From Mastigamoeba balamuthi (Eukaryota; Evosea; Mastigamoebida; Mastigamoebidae), in the NCBI GenBank assembly GCA_902651635.1, contig CACRSC010000082.1:43406-107405 (forward strand): 64,000 nucleotides of DNA, given 5' to 3'. Of this stretch, positions 32,665 to 42,692 are shown piece by piece. Numbering within the stretch: position 1 is the first letter of the stretch; the number at the start of each line of letters is the position of its first letter. A model generated the notes under the pieces. The model worked only from the letters and a program-made list of their open reading frames with translations. It was not told where the DNA came from and did no database searches. The position numbers were made by a program, and so were the translations under genes.

Positions 32665-35495
32665 TCACGGGCTCTGAATTGCGACAGCTGCCCCACCACT
32701 GTTGTTGTCGTTGTCGGATGCTGCGACCGGGTGGAGGCGGACGATGTAGCGGGGGAGCATCTGGGAAGCCTCGAAGACGACCATCTCGTGGTACACCGCG
32801 TCCCTCACGTCGGAGCATGGGAAGAACACCGTCTGCTTGCGGACATCGCCGGGGCCCTCAGGCACGACGGGCACAAAGTGCGCATCGTGATTGCCAAGGC
32901 GGCCCTTGCCTGTCAGCTTTGCCATATCTTTCGCGAGCACCGGGTAGGCCGAGAAGAACGAGACCCAGCAAAGCAGCAGCACGCCACCCGGGGTGTGGGC
33001 TGCGTAGGCGTCGTGGGCGTAGATGGCCTCGACGGAGGTATAGAGGCCCTTGCCGAAGTAGCCCACGTCTGTGGTGGCGAGGTTGGCGAAGCCCGTCTGG
33101 CAGATGCTGTCGAGCAAGGCCGGCGAGGTGCCGTGCCAGAGGGGCAGCAGGCCCACCGCGGGGAACTCCGGGTCCCCGTGGGGCTCCGCGAGGGCCGTCA
33201 GGCGCTCGATCACCGACGCTCGCTGGACCACGTTTCCTTCGTGTAGCCACGCGGGTGCGTACGACAGGTCCCCGCTGCGCCGCTGCAGCTGCTCGACCCG
33301 CGTCGCGAAAAGCACCTCGAGAGTCGGGCTGTGGACGATTTCAACGCTTGCCACGGTCATCCCGGGAACAGGGTGCCTTCCATACTCGCGAAGGACCCTC
33401 TGCATGTCCTCTTGTCCAGCAGTGATCAGCGAGTAGCCCTTGGCGACGCTCGACGGCTCAGGGTACAGTGCGGCTTCGAACGACCATGGACGAGTTCGTG
33501 AGGCCAGGTGTCGTTTGTGCTGAGCCCTCCGCCTCCTCCCGATCACAGCCGCGAACGCCGAGGCTGCCAGAAGGCCTGCGACTGCGCCCGCGGTCCCGCC
33601 GGCGACGGCCCGCGTTGTCGACGCGCGCGCAGCCTCGCAGAGGGGACACACACAGGAGCTGCTGATGCACCTCTGCGTCAGGGGGTCGCCGCACGGAGTC
33701 CCAGGAGCCTCTACCGATGTCAGTGAGCACTCGTAACCGTTCTCGAGGAGGCACTGCGAGTCGCAGCCGTCGCCCGACAGCACGTTGCCGTCGTCGCACT
33801 GCTCCGAGTTGGCCTTGACGCCGTCTCCGCAGCTCGAGTTGCAGAGCGACCCGCCCTCGTCACACGTGTAGCCCACGTTGGCAGCGCCGCAGCCAGGGGC
33901 ACACCCGCCCACGGTCAGCGAGCCTTCCGTTCCGAAATCGCACACCTCGTCGAGGGCCTTGTCGAGCACGGCGTTCCCACACACGGCTGGCGGGGGGCCA
34001 GTGCGTGAGGCACAGCCTGGCCCAGTTGCACAATTCTCCCTCTTTCTGAACGAATGCGCACGTTTGCAGTCGATGGGGCCCGAGACGCAGTGGTCCAGGC
34101 ACCAGAAGAACCCCGAGTCCTCGCAGCCCTTCCTGTCGGTCTGCTTCCTGTACGACTGCTTGACTGTATGGCAGAGAGAGAGAGCACGAAGCTGAGTATC
34201 TCACCCGAGGTGGTGGGGCACACGCACCAATGAGAGCGTAGCAGTACCAGTCGGGGTACTCCGTGGGCACATACGTGAACTTGCGCACGCGTTCCATGCA
34301 AATGGCGAGCCAGTTGCCGGCCCACATGCCGCCGATGTCGTTGAGGGAGCAGTGGCTGGCGAGGTAATTCCTGATGGTGAGGGTGACGCAGTTGACGCGG
34401 AAGCACTCGACCGAGAGGAACTTCCTGGCCATCTCGTCCCCGGCCCGCGAGAACTGCGAGCTGCACCACACGCCCGCGCTGTCGCAGCCCCACTCGTCCC
34501 TCGAGAACCCCGCCTCGCAAGCGCACTCGGGCGTACAGTGGGGGCCCCCGTCGCACTCCTCCACGCCGGTGACGGCGCCGTCGCCGCGCACAGACGCAAG
34601 CGACAGCGGCGAGCACGTGCGCTGCCCGGGTGCCACGATGCAGTCGGCCCGGTACGACACTGGTGCCTTGTAGCTGCCATAGAGCGTCTCGCCGCTGACG
34701 GGCACCCCGTGGTTGCCCCCGGGCCCGCTGTCCACGATGAGGTCGACCTCGTCGCTGTCGGCACGCGCGTACACGAGGAGCCCAGCAGAGAGGGGACCGG
34801 CGTCCGCTCCCGCGCCGCCGTACAAGGCGTCCACCTCGCGCGGCGCGAGGGCCCGCGCCCACACGGCTACGTCGTCGACGAGCCCCGACCACGAGTCGTC
34901 GCACTCGGCCGACCGCTTCCTGCCGACGACCAGCGGCGACCTACCAGCCCCCGAGGCCCCGATGCCGCTCCACTGCCCCGAGACGCTGCCGTCGACGTAG
35001 AGCCTCGCGGTCCCGTTGCGCTCGTGCGGGTCGAACGTCGCTGGACCGCTGTCCGGTGAGCGGCAGCGACCCCGAGGGCTGAGGGCCACTCACCAACGAC
35101 GTGGTACCAGCGGAAGGGGTCGATCTGGGCGACCATGTGGCCGCTGGCCCACTCGGCGTCGGCCCCAGCGAGCAGCGCCAGCCGGCCGCCGAACTGCAGC
35201 ACGAGGCCCGCGCCCACGTCGACGCCTGCGGGCCCCACGAGCCCCGCGGCCGCGAGGGCCACGCTGTACGTGTTGACCCACGCGGACACAGTGTGCTCTG
35301 CGCCGGTGGTGGTGAGCTCTGCCCGCTGCTGGGAGGAGAACAAGCAGCACCCGAGGACCAGTCGACGAGGAGGGTGGGCCACGACAGGTGCGACCCGTAC
35401 GTGAGCTCAAAGGCGTAGCCGTAAGACCACTGCGAGCCGGCAGCCCCGACGCCCGGCGGCCCCAGAGCCCACAGGGACAGCCACAGCCACAGCAT
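32665..35495 (-). CDS. Receptor-like ADP-ribosyltransferase A (LamG, DUF4215-like, TM, PARP)
   Basis: Exons 35495-35351, 35318-35094, 35040-34228, 34163-34062 and 33986-32665; 868 residues, every intron in phase 1. Order: signal peptide (MLWLWLSLWALG); a LamG/concanavalin-type domain (WYHVVATFDPHERNGTARLY, then two further strands, to about 250); Cys-rich part with GDGAVTGVEECDGG and, later, VCGNAVLDKALDEVCD and GDGVKANSEQCDDGN, which are DUF4215/Myxococcus Cys-rich repeats; one membrane span (TAGAVAGLLAASAFAAVIG followed by RRRR, about 575-600); and a cytoplasmic PARP-type domain of about 260 residues with LWHGTS, GYFGKGLYTS and YHEMVVFEA, i.e. the H-Y-E triad in order. It should transfer ADP-ribose from NAD inside the cell under control of an outside ligand. 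The first intron is just 32 nt. The neighbour at 35646 is its paralogue. Confidence 0.85.
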
Positions 35496-35645
35496 CGCCG
35501 CTTCGCTACAACACAGAGGGGCGTTCGGGTGTTGTGGAAGATCACAAGCCGGCTGCCCTACTCGGCGGGTGAGGGGACGGCTCTGCTGCGGTGCCCTCTG
35601 TTCGGCTCGGGCGGTCTCGACTATTCCGATAAAAGAAGCCACTCG
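35496..35645. promoter_or_regulatory. Shared divergent promoter of receptor genes A and B
   Basis: Only 150 bp separate the two divergent ATGs, so the pair very likely shares control elements. The segment contains CTATTCCGATAAAAG (about 35620-35634), an AT-rich patch 15-25 nt before the ATG of B. No classic TATA box is evident. Confidence 0.5.
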
Positions 35646-38600
35646 ATGTCTCCAGCTAGATCCGCCGTTGTCGCCGTGCTGCTGCTGCTGTACCGGTGGG
35701 CTGCAGCGAGCGTGCCCGCTGGTTGCGAGCAGCCGGAGAGGGGGTACTCGTACAGCCTGCGCTTCGGGACACACATCGCGTGGCCAGGGGTCGTCCTCGA
35801 CTGGCAGCAGGGCAAGCAGAAGAAACCAGCAGCACACGCACAGCACCCCCGCTGACTGACTCAGCCACCGGCCCCCCGCAGAGTGGTCGCTGGCGACGTG
35901 GTTCATGTCGTACACGTCCGAGCCCACACGGGTGGGCCTCGTGGGCACTGCGCGGTTCTCGGGGAGCGACCACTCGTACTACGGGGCCCTCACCGTCAAC
36001 GAGGGCCGCCTCGAGCTGCTCTCCGGCTCCGACTTCACCCAGACTGCCCTCCGGGCGCCCCAGCTCCACACGCTCTACCGCTGGCACCACGCAGTTGGTG
36101 TGCCCTACGCCCCTCCCTCTCTGCGCTCTCTCCTCTCTCTGCTCACTGCTCTCCTTGACCGCTTCTTCACCGAGTGGCGCGGTTCAACCGCCGTCCAGTG
36201 ACGTCATTTCACTCATGTGCGAATTCTTCTCGGCGACAATTCTGCATAATCGTGTGGTCATCCATGAAAATGGAATCATTTCACTCAGTGCAACGCCACA
36301 CTCTTTGGAAACCAATGTGCCCGGTTATTCTGCCCCAGAGGGTTCCAATGCCACGTGATGAAAACTGTTTGACGTCACGTTACCAGCTGTTTTGCGATGT
36401 ACCGCCTCCCACACTGGTACTCGGCGAGCCTCTGTGTGAACACGACAACAACCCGACTGACTGGGGATGCGCGCTGAAGGGACGTGGAGCCCCAGAGACG
36501 GGGGCACCGCGCGGCTGTTCCTCGACGGCCGTCTGCTCGGCAACGCGAGCGGCGTGGGCCCCTGCAGGCTGGACGCGGACCACAGGCTCTACGTGGGGAG
36601 GTTCTACGACGACGACGACGACTTCCGCCTGACGGGGCAGATCGACGACGTGCGCCTCTGGCAGCGCGAGCTCAGCGACGCCGAGGCCGGCGCTCTGTGG
36701 GCAGGCCAGCGGGTATCCGGGGCGAACCTCACGCTCCTCGTCGAGGCCGACGGCGACAACGCCACCCACGCCCTCGACAAGAGCGGCCGCGGCAACAACG
36801 GCACGTTCGTGCAGGGCCCGCAGGCCACCCAGGCGCTGGCAGCCCACTCCGTCATGTCGTACAGGGCAGACTGCCTGAGCTGCCCGGGGTCCACTCCCGC
36901 AGCCCCGTGCTCACCAGCGTCGCGCCTCTCGGTATGCGGGGACGGCGCCGTGACAGGGGACGAGGAGTGCGAGGGCGGCCCTTGGTGCACTGCGCTGTGC
37001 CGCTGCGAGGCAGGGATGACGCCGAGGGAGTTCGGCTGCGCCCCCGCAGCCCGAGTGTGCGACTTAAACTTCGATGAGATCAAGGTGGCGATGGGCGACG
37101 GGCGACTGCGGCAATGCCGCGTGAACATGATATGCAGGGACTGCGACCACGCGCGCGAGATGGCGGACTGCCTGCACCTCCTGGGGTGCAGCCTCTACGA
37201 CCTTCCGACCCTCTTCGAGGAGCCCGTCGTCAACTTCTGCACCAAGTGCTGCCAGGCAGACCAGTGCTTCGCCTTAGAAGGTAGCCCGCGCCCGACTCCA
37301 GCTTCCACAATTGACAACACGCACCGCAGCGCCGCCCAACAGCACCTTCCTGCAGCTCGGGACCCGAGAGCAGTGTGAGTCCGCAGGGCTGGGGTTCGCG
37401 TGGTGCGCTGGTGCCTGCGCCCAGAGAGCTGCCGACTGCAGACGCACGTCCACGCCCCAGTGTCCTTTCTTTGTTGCTCGACTCACGGCGGGATCCGCGC
37501 AGCGTTCTGCGGGAACGGCGTCGTCGACGTGGGAGAGGCCTGCGACTCGGATGCGCCCATGTCGATAAGCAGCGGCCACTGCCACCCCTCGTGCGCGCGG
37601 CTCCACCCTGGCTGGTCCCGCCTGCGCACGGGCGCGTACGCGGCGGCTTGCGGAGACGGCGTCGTGGCAAACAGCGAGGCCTGCGACGACGGCAACACGC
37701 GCGACAACGACGGCTGCAACCACAATTGCTCGCTTCTGGAGAGTGGTTTCAGCTGCGACAACGTGACCCTCGACGCGGCCGAGGCCAACTCCTCGTGCAA
37801 CGAGGTCCGCTGCAAGAGCGTCTGTCACTGCACTGTGTGCGTCGAGGGCACCAAGACCAGCGCGGGGTTGATCGCCGGCCTCGCCGTTGCAGCAACGGCG
37901 GTGGCCAGCGCTGGGCTGGCGCTGGCCGCGCTGCTCTGGTGGCGGCACAGGGGAGACCACGCGGTGTCGATGAACCACTCGTGGAGCTTCGACGCAGCGC
38001 TGCTCCCCGCGGCCGCCACGGGCTCAGCTCGCAGGACCCCACAGCTGATCGCCGCGGGGGAGAGCGACACCCGCAAGGCGCTGGAGTGGTACATGCGCTA
38101 CCCAGTTCCTGGAATGGACGTGGCCCGCGTCGAGGTGGTCATCAACCACTCTCTCGAGCTGATGTTCGAGGCCAGGGCTCACCACCTGCAGAGCCGAAGC
38201 GGGAACGCCGCCTTCAGCCCAATGTGGGCCACTGACGGTTCTATCGTCGCGCGGGCTGCGTGCATCAGCAGGCTGGCGGGCCTGGCCCAGCCCTTTTCCG
38301 ACCCCGCGCTGCCCGACGTCAAGGTGCTGCCCCTCTGGCGGCGGATCTCCTCCGGCGGAAGCAGCGACGGCGAGCAGGACGCTACCGTTGATGTGTGGCC
38401 CAGCGGTCAGGACGAGCTGCCGAGCGACTCTCAGTTCGGCAGGGGGCTTCCCCTGTCGTACGAGGCTCTGCGCGCCTACGACCGGGGTGGTGATGGTCTC
38501 CTGGCGGTCTGCTGGGTGTCGCTGTACTCGGCGTACCCCGTCGTGCGTGGTGACGAGCTCAGGTTGGTGGGCAAGGGCAACCACGCCAACTACGACGCAC

Positions 38601-38953
38601 ACTTCGTGCCTGTGAGGCTCGTCGACTACTGCGGGGCGACGAGCGCTGAGGCGGTGACAGACGTCGGGGAAGCCGTGTACCACGACGTGGTGGTGTTCGA
38701 GGCCGCGCAGTGCCTGCCGCGGTACCTCGTTACGCTGCAGCCTGCGCTCCCCGCGTCACCGTGCTGGGGAGTCTCCAGGCCCAAGCCGTCCGTCACGGTA
38801 GTCGACTGCAGCAGCTACCCGCACAGCTCCCCACAAAAACCCGAGCAGACAGGCGTTGCGGTGGATGTCAACGACAATCGCGCGGTTCGTGGCAGAAGCA
38901 GGGTCCCAGCAGTTGCTGCAGTCGAGATGGATATCAGAGTTAGTTGGAAGTGA
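35646..38953 (+). CDS. Receptor-like protein B, paralogue of A with degenerate PARP domain
   Basis: Exons 35646-35811, 35882-36097, 36480-37280, 37330-37443 and 37503-38953; 915 residues. All four introns fall at the same places and phase (1) as in gene A, and two (35812, 37444) start with GC. Layout is the same: signal peptide; LamG (RWHHAVGTWSPRDGGTARLF); Cys-rich modules including GDGAVTGDEECEGG, FCGNGVVDVGEACD and CGDGVVANSEACDDGN; membrane span LIAGLAVAATAVASAGLALA at about 555-580; and a PARP-like tail with WVSLYSAYPVV and ARYLV-type end (QCLPRYLVTLQP). The triad is gone: LWRRIS replaces LWHGTS, GRGLPLSYEAL replaces the tyrosine motif, and YHDVVVFEA has Asp for Glu. It is most likely a non-catalytic receptor or partner of A. 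Intron 2 is unusually long (382 nt) and AT-rich. Confidence 0.85.
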
Positions 38954-39238
38954 TCTGGCTCAGCTGCGCCACCTTCAATCGACAAAGGGGGCGGCTGCTC
39001 ACTGCATGCAAAACAGCCCCCCCCTCCTGCTCCCGTAAGGAAGGATGGCTTCCAACACCGTACTCGTGAATTCCACTGTGCCATCCGCCACCGTGCAACC
39101 TTTGTGAACCCTTCTGCGTTCCACACACATCAAAGCACGCATGATAGAGCCAGCTAGGACAAGCTTGAGCGACAAGGGCTTTGTCAATGGCGCTCAGTTG
39201 CCACGCGAGGAAGTGGGTGGCAGCGGGCCGTTGACTCC

Positions 39239-40265
39239 TCACGCGTACAGAGTGCTCTGGCGCAGCCACGGCAGAGCTCCCAGTGCGCGCGCATAGACGG
39301 CAGGCTCCCTCTTCCCCGCCGAGGGCGCAGCGCTCTCGAAGGCCTTGACCGCCGTGGCGTCCGGCCCCGACGCCTCCTGCAGCGTCACAAAGGCCGTGGC
39401 CGCCCTGGAGGCCCACTGGCACTCGAGGACGACGGCAGCTGCAAGGCCCTGCACGAGGTTGGGGCTCTCGAGGAACGGCACCGCGCCGGCGCCCTTGGCC
39501 GCCGCCTCGGTGCACACACGGCGCAGCGCCGGCGGGCGCGCGTACTCGCAGTCGGGCGACCTGTAGGCAGAGCTGGCCATGCTGTCCAGCACCACGACGC
39601 TGCGCAGTGCACAGGGCCCTCCGTGTCAGACGCCCACAGGGGGGCAGCCACACAGGCCCACACGGGCCCCCTACCCCAGGGGGCACGCACTCGGAGCGGG
39701 GCAGGACGGAGAGGAGGGCCGCGGCGAGCTGGCGGGCACGGGCGGGGTCGACGGGGCCCTGCGAGACGACCACGACGGGCGACTGCGCGTCCGCGGGCCT
39801 GCACATGAGCACCGCCGGCGCCGCGGGGTCCGCCTCCCCCAGGGGCCTCCCCAGGCAGTGCTCCACCGCCTCAGCGTCCCTCTGGAGCCCTGCCTGTGAG
39901 GGGACGAGGGGGGGAGGGCTGCTGGGGGGGCGCACGCGAGGCAGAGGGGGCAGAGTGGCCGCGGCGACGACGCGGGACGCGGGGTACGCGCACCGCAGGA
40001 ACGTGGCGCCGGCCCCGCGGGTGCCCACGAGCACGGCGGGGGAGGCGCAGCTGCTCAGCGACGGCCCCTCGCCAGACGCCCACTGCGCACCAGCGGGGCG
40101 TCACTCACGCTGGGGAACGACACGAGCACCGCTGCAGGGGGGGGGGGGCGAGAGGCGCACAGCGAGGGACGGCGGAGAGGCGGGAGAGACGTCGGCGTCC
40201 TCCTCGTCGTCCTCCCAGTTGCGGGTGCGCACGAGCGGGTCGATGAAGAAGTGCAACGCGTCCAT
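39239..40265 (-). CDS. Proteasome assembly chaperone PAC1-like protein
   Basis: Last three exons 40067-39936, 39893-39691 and 39599-39239 are in phase and well supported; a first exon from ATG 40265 (MDALHFFIDPLVRTRNWEDD) to about 40110 is likely. Total about 280 residues. The order of beta strands with hydrophobic cores (SPAVLVGTRGAGATFLRCAY, AQSPVVVVSQG, DVVVLDSMASSAYRS) and the acidic N-terminus recall PSMG1/PAC1, which helps assemble the 20S alpha ring, but similarity is weak. Near the end of exon 1 a 12-G tract at about 40135-40146 interrupts the frame. With one base changed there it reads AAVLVSFPS up to the GTGAGT donor, so a sequencing slip is likely. It shares a 123-bp divergent promoter with the next gene. 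Confidence 0.45.
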
Positions 40266-40388
40266 GAAAGCGATGAGAGAGACGATGGCAACACAAACAT
40301 ACGTGGGCGGAAATATCTGCCCGGGCCCAAGATCCCCGTATCTTCTTGGCGCCCACAACACAACAAAAAGAAAAAAAATCTCGACAGA
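40266..40388. promoter_or_regulatory. Compact divergent promoter with two GATAT-like elements
   Basis: 123 bp between opposite ATGs. AAATATCTGCC (40311-40321) reads as GGCAGATATTT toward the PAC1-like gene, 45-55 nt before its ATG, and GATCCCCGTATCTTCTTGG (40331-40349) lies 40-55 nt before the plus-strand ATG. Both resemble the element seen upstream of other genes here. Confidence 0.4.
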
Positions 40389-40726
40389 ATGGGCGCGGGC
40401 CACAGCAGCGGCGCCGCGGCGCTGCCGGAGCTCATAGCCAACGGCGGCTGGGCCGAGCACATGTCCCCCACAGCGCTGGCGTGCGTCGAGCGCTGGGCGT
40501 CGCCGTCGGAGCAGCTGCGCATGGCCGCGCTGCTGACGCTGCCCCCCAACCCCAACTACGTCCGCGAGGCCAAGGAGGCACGCACTCCCCTCTCTCCCAC
40601 ATCCCCCGTGGGCACGGCCCGAGAGCGGGGGGGGGGGCAGTACTCACAGAGAAATCTCGGGCACAGATCGCGGTGGCGGCTGCGAACACGATGTTCGAGC
40701 AAACGTGGAAGCACGGCGCGGAATAG
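40389..40726 (+). CDS. Small, probably N-myristoylated protein
   Basis: Exons 40389-40577 and 40667-40726; 82 residues. The N-terminus MGAGHSSGAAALPELI has Gly-2 and Ser-6/7 as in N-myristoyl transferase substrates. The rest is helical (LACVERWASPSEQLRMAALL, then VAAANTMFEQTWKHGAE). The intron starts GCACGC after GAG; a GT five codons earlier (TAC|GTCCGC) is the alternative and would shorten the protein. No known family. Confidence 0.55.
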
Positions 40727-41086
40727 GCAGACCGGGAATGGGCGATGCGTCGGTTTACTTGCATTTAGTAGAACACAATTGTACGGAAGCCTAATGTTAG
40801 ATTCCTTATTTTTGCTGGCCAGATGAATCTCCGCAGATTCCCACCGCGGTGTATCTTCGCCCCGCTTATGCAAATAACGTCCGTCGTGGTCAAATGGAGC
40901 GTAACGCCGAGAAGGCGGCTTCCTGCGGCGCCGGCCAGCCGCAGCGCCCCGCGAGGCCTCGAGACAGCGCGCCCCGCCAACCGTCAGCGCCATCCGGGGG
41001 GGGGGGGGCCCTCTTCCCATCTCTCCACCCAATGCCTGGGCGCCCAACCAACGGCAGTCGTTGGGCTCACCCGCAGGTCCGCCGTG

Positions 41087-41247
41087 ATGCTCGTGCTCGA
41101 GCTCCTCCTGCTGGCCCTGGTATTCGGCCTGTACTACTACTCCATGAACCCCGGCGCAGGCCTGGCCCTGTGAGCCCCCGCCCCCCACAGCGCAGCGCCG
41201 GCCGTCGCCCTCACCACCCCCGGGGCCGGGCGCAGGAACGGGCAGGG

Positions 41248-41300
<53 letters not shown>

Positions 41301-41422
41301 ACAGCGCCCCCCGTACGTGCACGTGCACGTGCATACCAGCGGCCTCGCTGCCGGGCAGGGCGCCGAACCCCATGCCCCCGAGGGACCCGTTCGGGGGCGG
41401 GGGTGGCATGAGACCCCTGTGA
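41087..41422 (+). CDS. Tiny single-span membrane protein
   Basis: Exons 41087-41169 and 41359-41422; 48 residues. MLVLELLLLALVFGLYYYS is one membrane helix, followed by a short Gly/Pro tail (PPRDPFGGGGGMRPL). The intron (41170-41358) contains a (GGGACA)n array. A CAG acceptor 12 nt before the ATG hints at an upstream exon which I could not place in phase, so the start may be further left. Function unknown. Confidence 0.4.
41240..41302 (+). repeat. (GGGACA)n hexamer array in an intron
   Basis: About nine to ten near-perfect GGGACA/GGGGCA units within the intron of the tiny membrane-protein gene, followed by a GTGCAC-rich stretch (41316-41331). Confidence 0.9.
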
Positions 41423-41484
41423 TGCGGTGTGCCCGCATCTGCATCGCACTGAGGGGGGACGACCTCGCACGCCCGTGTGTGTTC

Positions 41485-41530
41485 CGAAGATATTTCCTCT
41501 GGCGATATCTCGCATTCCGTAGATATTTGT
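41485..41530 (+). promoter_or_regulatory. Triple GATAT element before RTF2
   Basis: Three related sequences, CGAAGATATTTCC (41485), GCGATATCTCGC (41502) and GTAGATATTTGTC (41518), lie 23-68 nt before the RTF2 start codon. Single copies lie at a similar distance before at least six other genes of the window. Confidence 0.45.
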
Positions 41531-41552
41531 CATCTGGACCAGCGTGCGCCTG

Positions 41553-42419
41553 ATGGGGTTGGACGGCGGGACCATTCCCTCGCGCACGGACCTCCTGCGG
41601 CGCTCGTCGTGGCGCATCGTGGAGCGCGACACCAGCAAGTCCACGCGCGGTGGTCTCATCGACAAGCCCCTCCTCGGCGCCCAGGAAGACCCGCGCTCCA
41701 AGAAGCAGTCCCAAGTCCGCGCCACGCGCCCTCTCGTTCTGACGTGTCAGCTCTCATCTGCAACGTCACCCACGCGCGGCGAAAATTGAAAAAAACCGCG
41801 TGAAAACGCGACGGCTGCCGGGAAAACTGACGGGCGAGAGACGCAGGCCAAGGAGAGGTGGGAGGCGTGCGCGCTGAGCGGCGAGCCCCTCAAGGCGCCG
41901 GTGATGGCGTGCGCCATGGGGCGGCTGTACTCGCGCGACTCGCTGATCGAGTACTTCGCGCCCGTCGAGACGGAGCGCTTCACCGCCGAGACCAAGCGGG
42001 CCCTGCGCGAGAGCGGCCTCTTCGCGCACCTGCGCGCGCTCAGGGACGTCTTCGAGGTGCACCTGACGCCCGCGCCCGGCGGCGGCGCCCCGGAGGAGGA
42101 GGAGACCGGCGGGGCCGTGCGCGGGGCGTACGTGTGCCCCGTGACGGGGCTCGAGACCAACGGCGTGCACGAGTTCGCGGCGCTGCGGCCGTGCGGGCAC
42201 GTGGTCGCCGAGCGCGCGCTGCAGGGCGGCGGGCGCGCGTGCCCCGTGTGCTCGGCGGCCTACGACCCCGAGTGCGACGTCGTCCGCATCAACCCCGCCG
42301 GCGAGGACGGCGAGGTGCGCAACAGGGAGAGCCACAAGCGGCTGCTGGAGCGCAGGGAGGCATCCAAGCAAGAGCGCAAGCGCAAGCGCCAGCGCACAGG
42401 CGACGACGCCCCGCGATGA
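41553..42419 (+). CDS. RTF2: Replication termination factor 2
   Basis: Exons 41553-41714 and 41847-42419; 244 residues. The start MGLDGGTIPSRTDLLR is the hallmark MGxDGGTIPxRxELV N-terminus. Exon 2 continues with WEACALSGEPLKAPVMACAM and GRLYSRDSLIEYF (first zinc-less U-box-like half), then AYVCPVTGLETNGVHEF, RPCGHVVAERAL and CPVCSAAYDPECDVVRINP, which form the RING-like half. The C-terminus is a Lys/Arg-rich tail (KQERKRKRQR) suited to the nucleus. The factor works at stalled or terminating replication forks and in related ubiquitin-dependent steps. Another Met three codons upstream is in frame, but the family start is 41553. Intron phase 0. Confidence 0.93.
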
Positions 42420-42692
42420 CGCGCCGAGAGAGCCCTGCTCTCCTTCGAGTGCGCAGTGGTCTGACGCCCGCGTGGCTCACTCGCACGCCCTGCTGTCCTC
42501 GTGTCGGCCACGCAGCTGCGGTGCCCTGGCAGGCAATCCGGGTTTCACGCCACAGTCCACAAGCAGTCGTAGATGCAGGCCAAAAACGGCCGTATATTGG
42601 AGACGTAGCGAACCAACAGTGAATTTTCCTCAGTTTTCTCAGTGCTATTACCAGGTATCTGCCACAGGATTCACTCTTTTTCTATTCGTACA

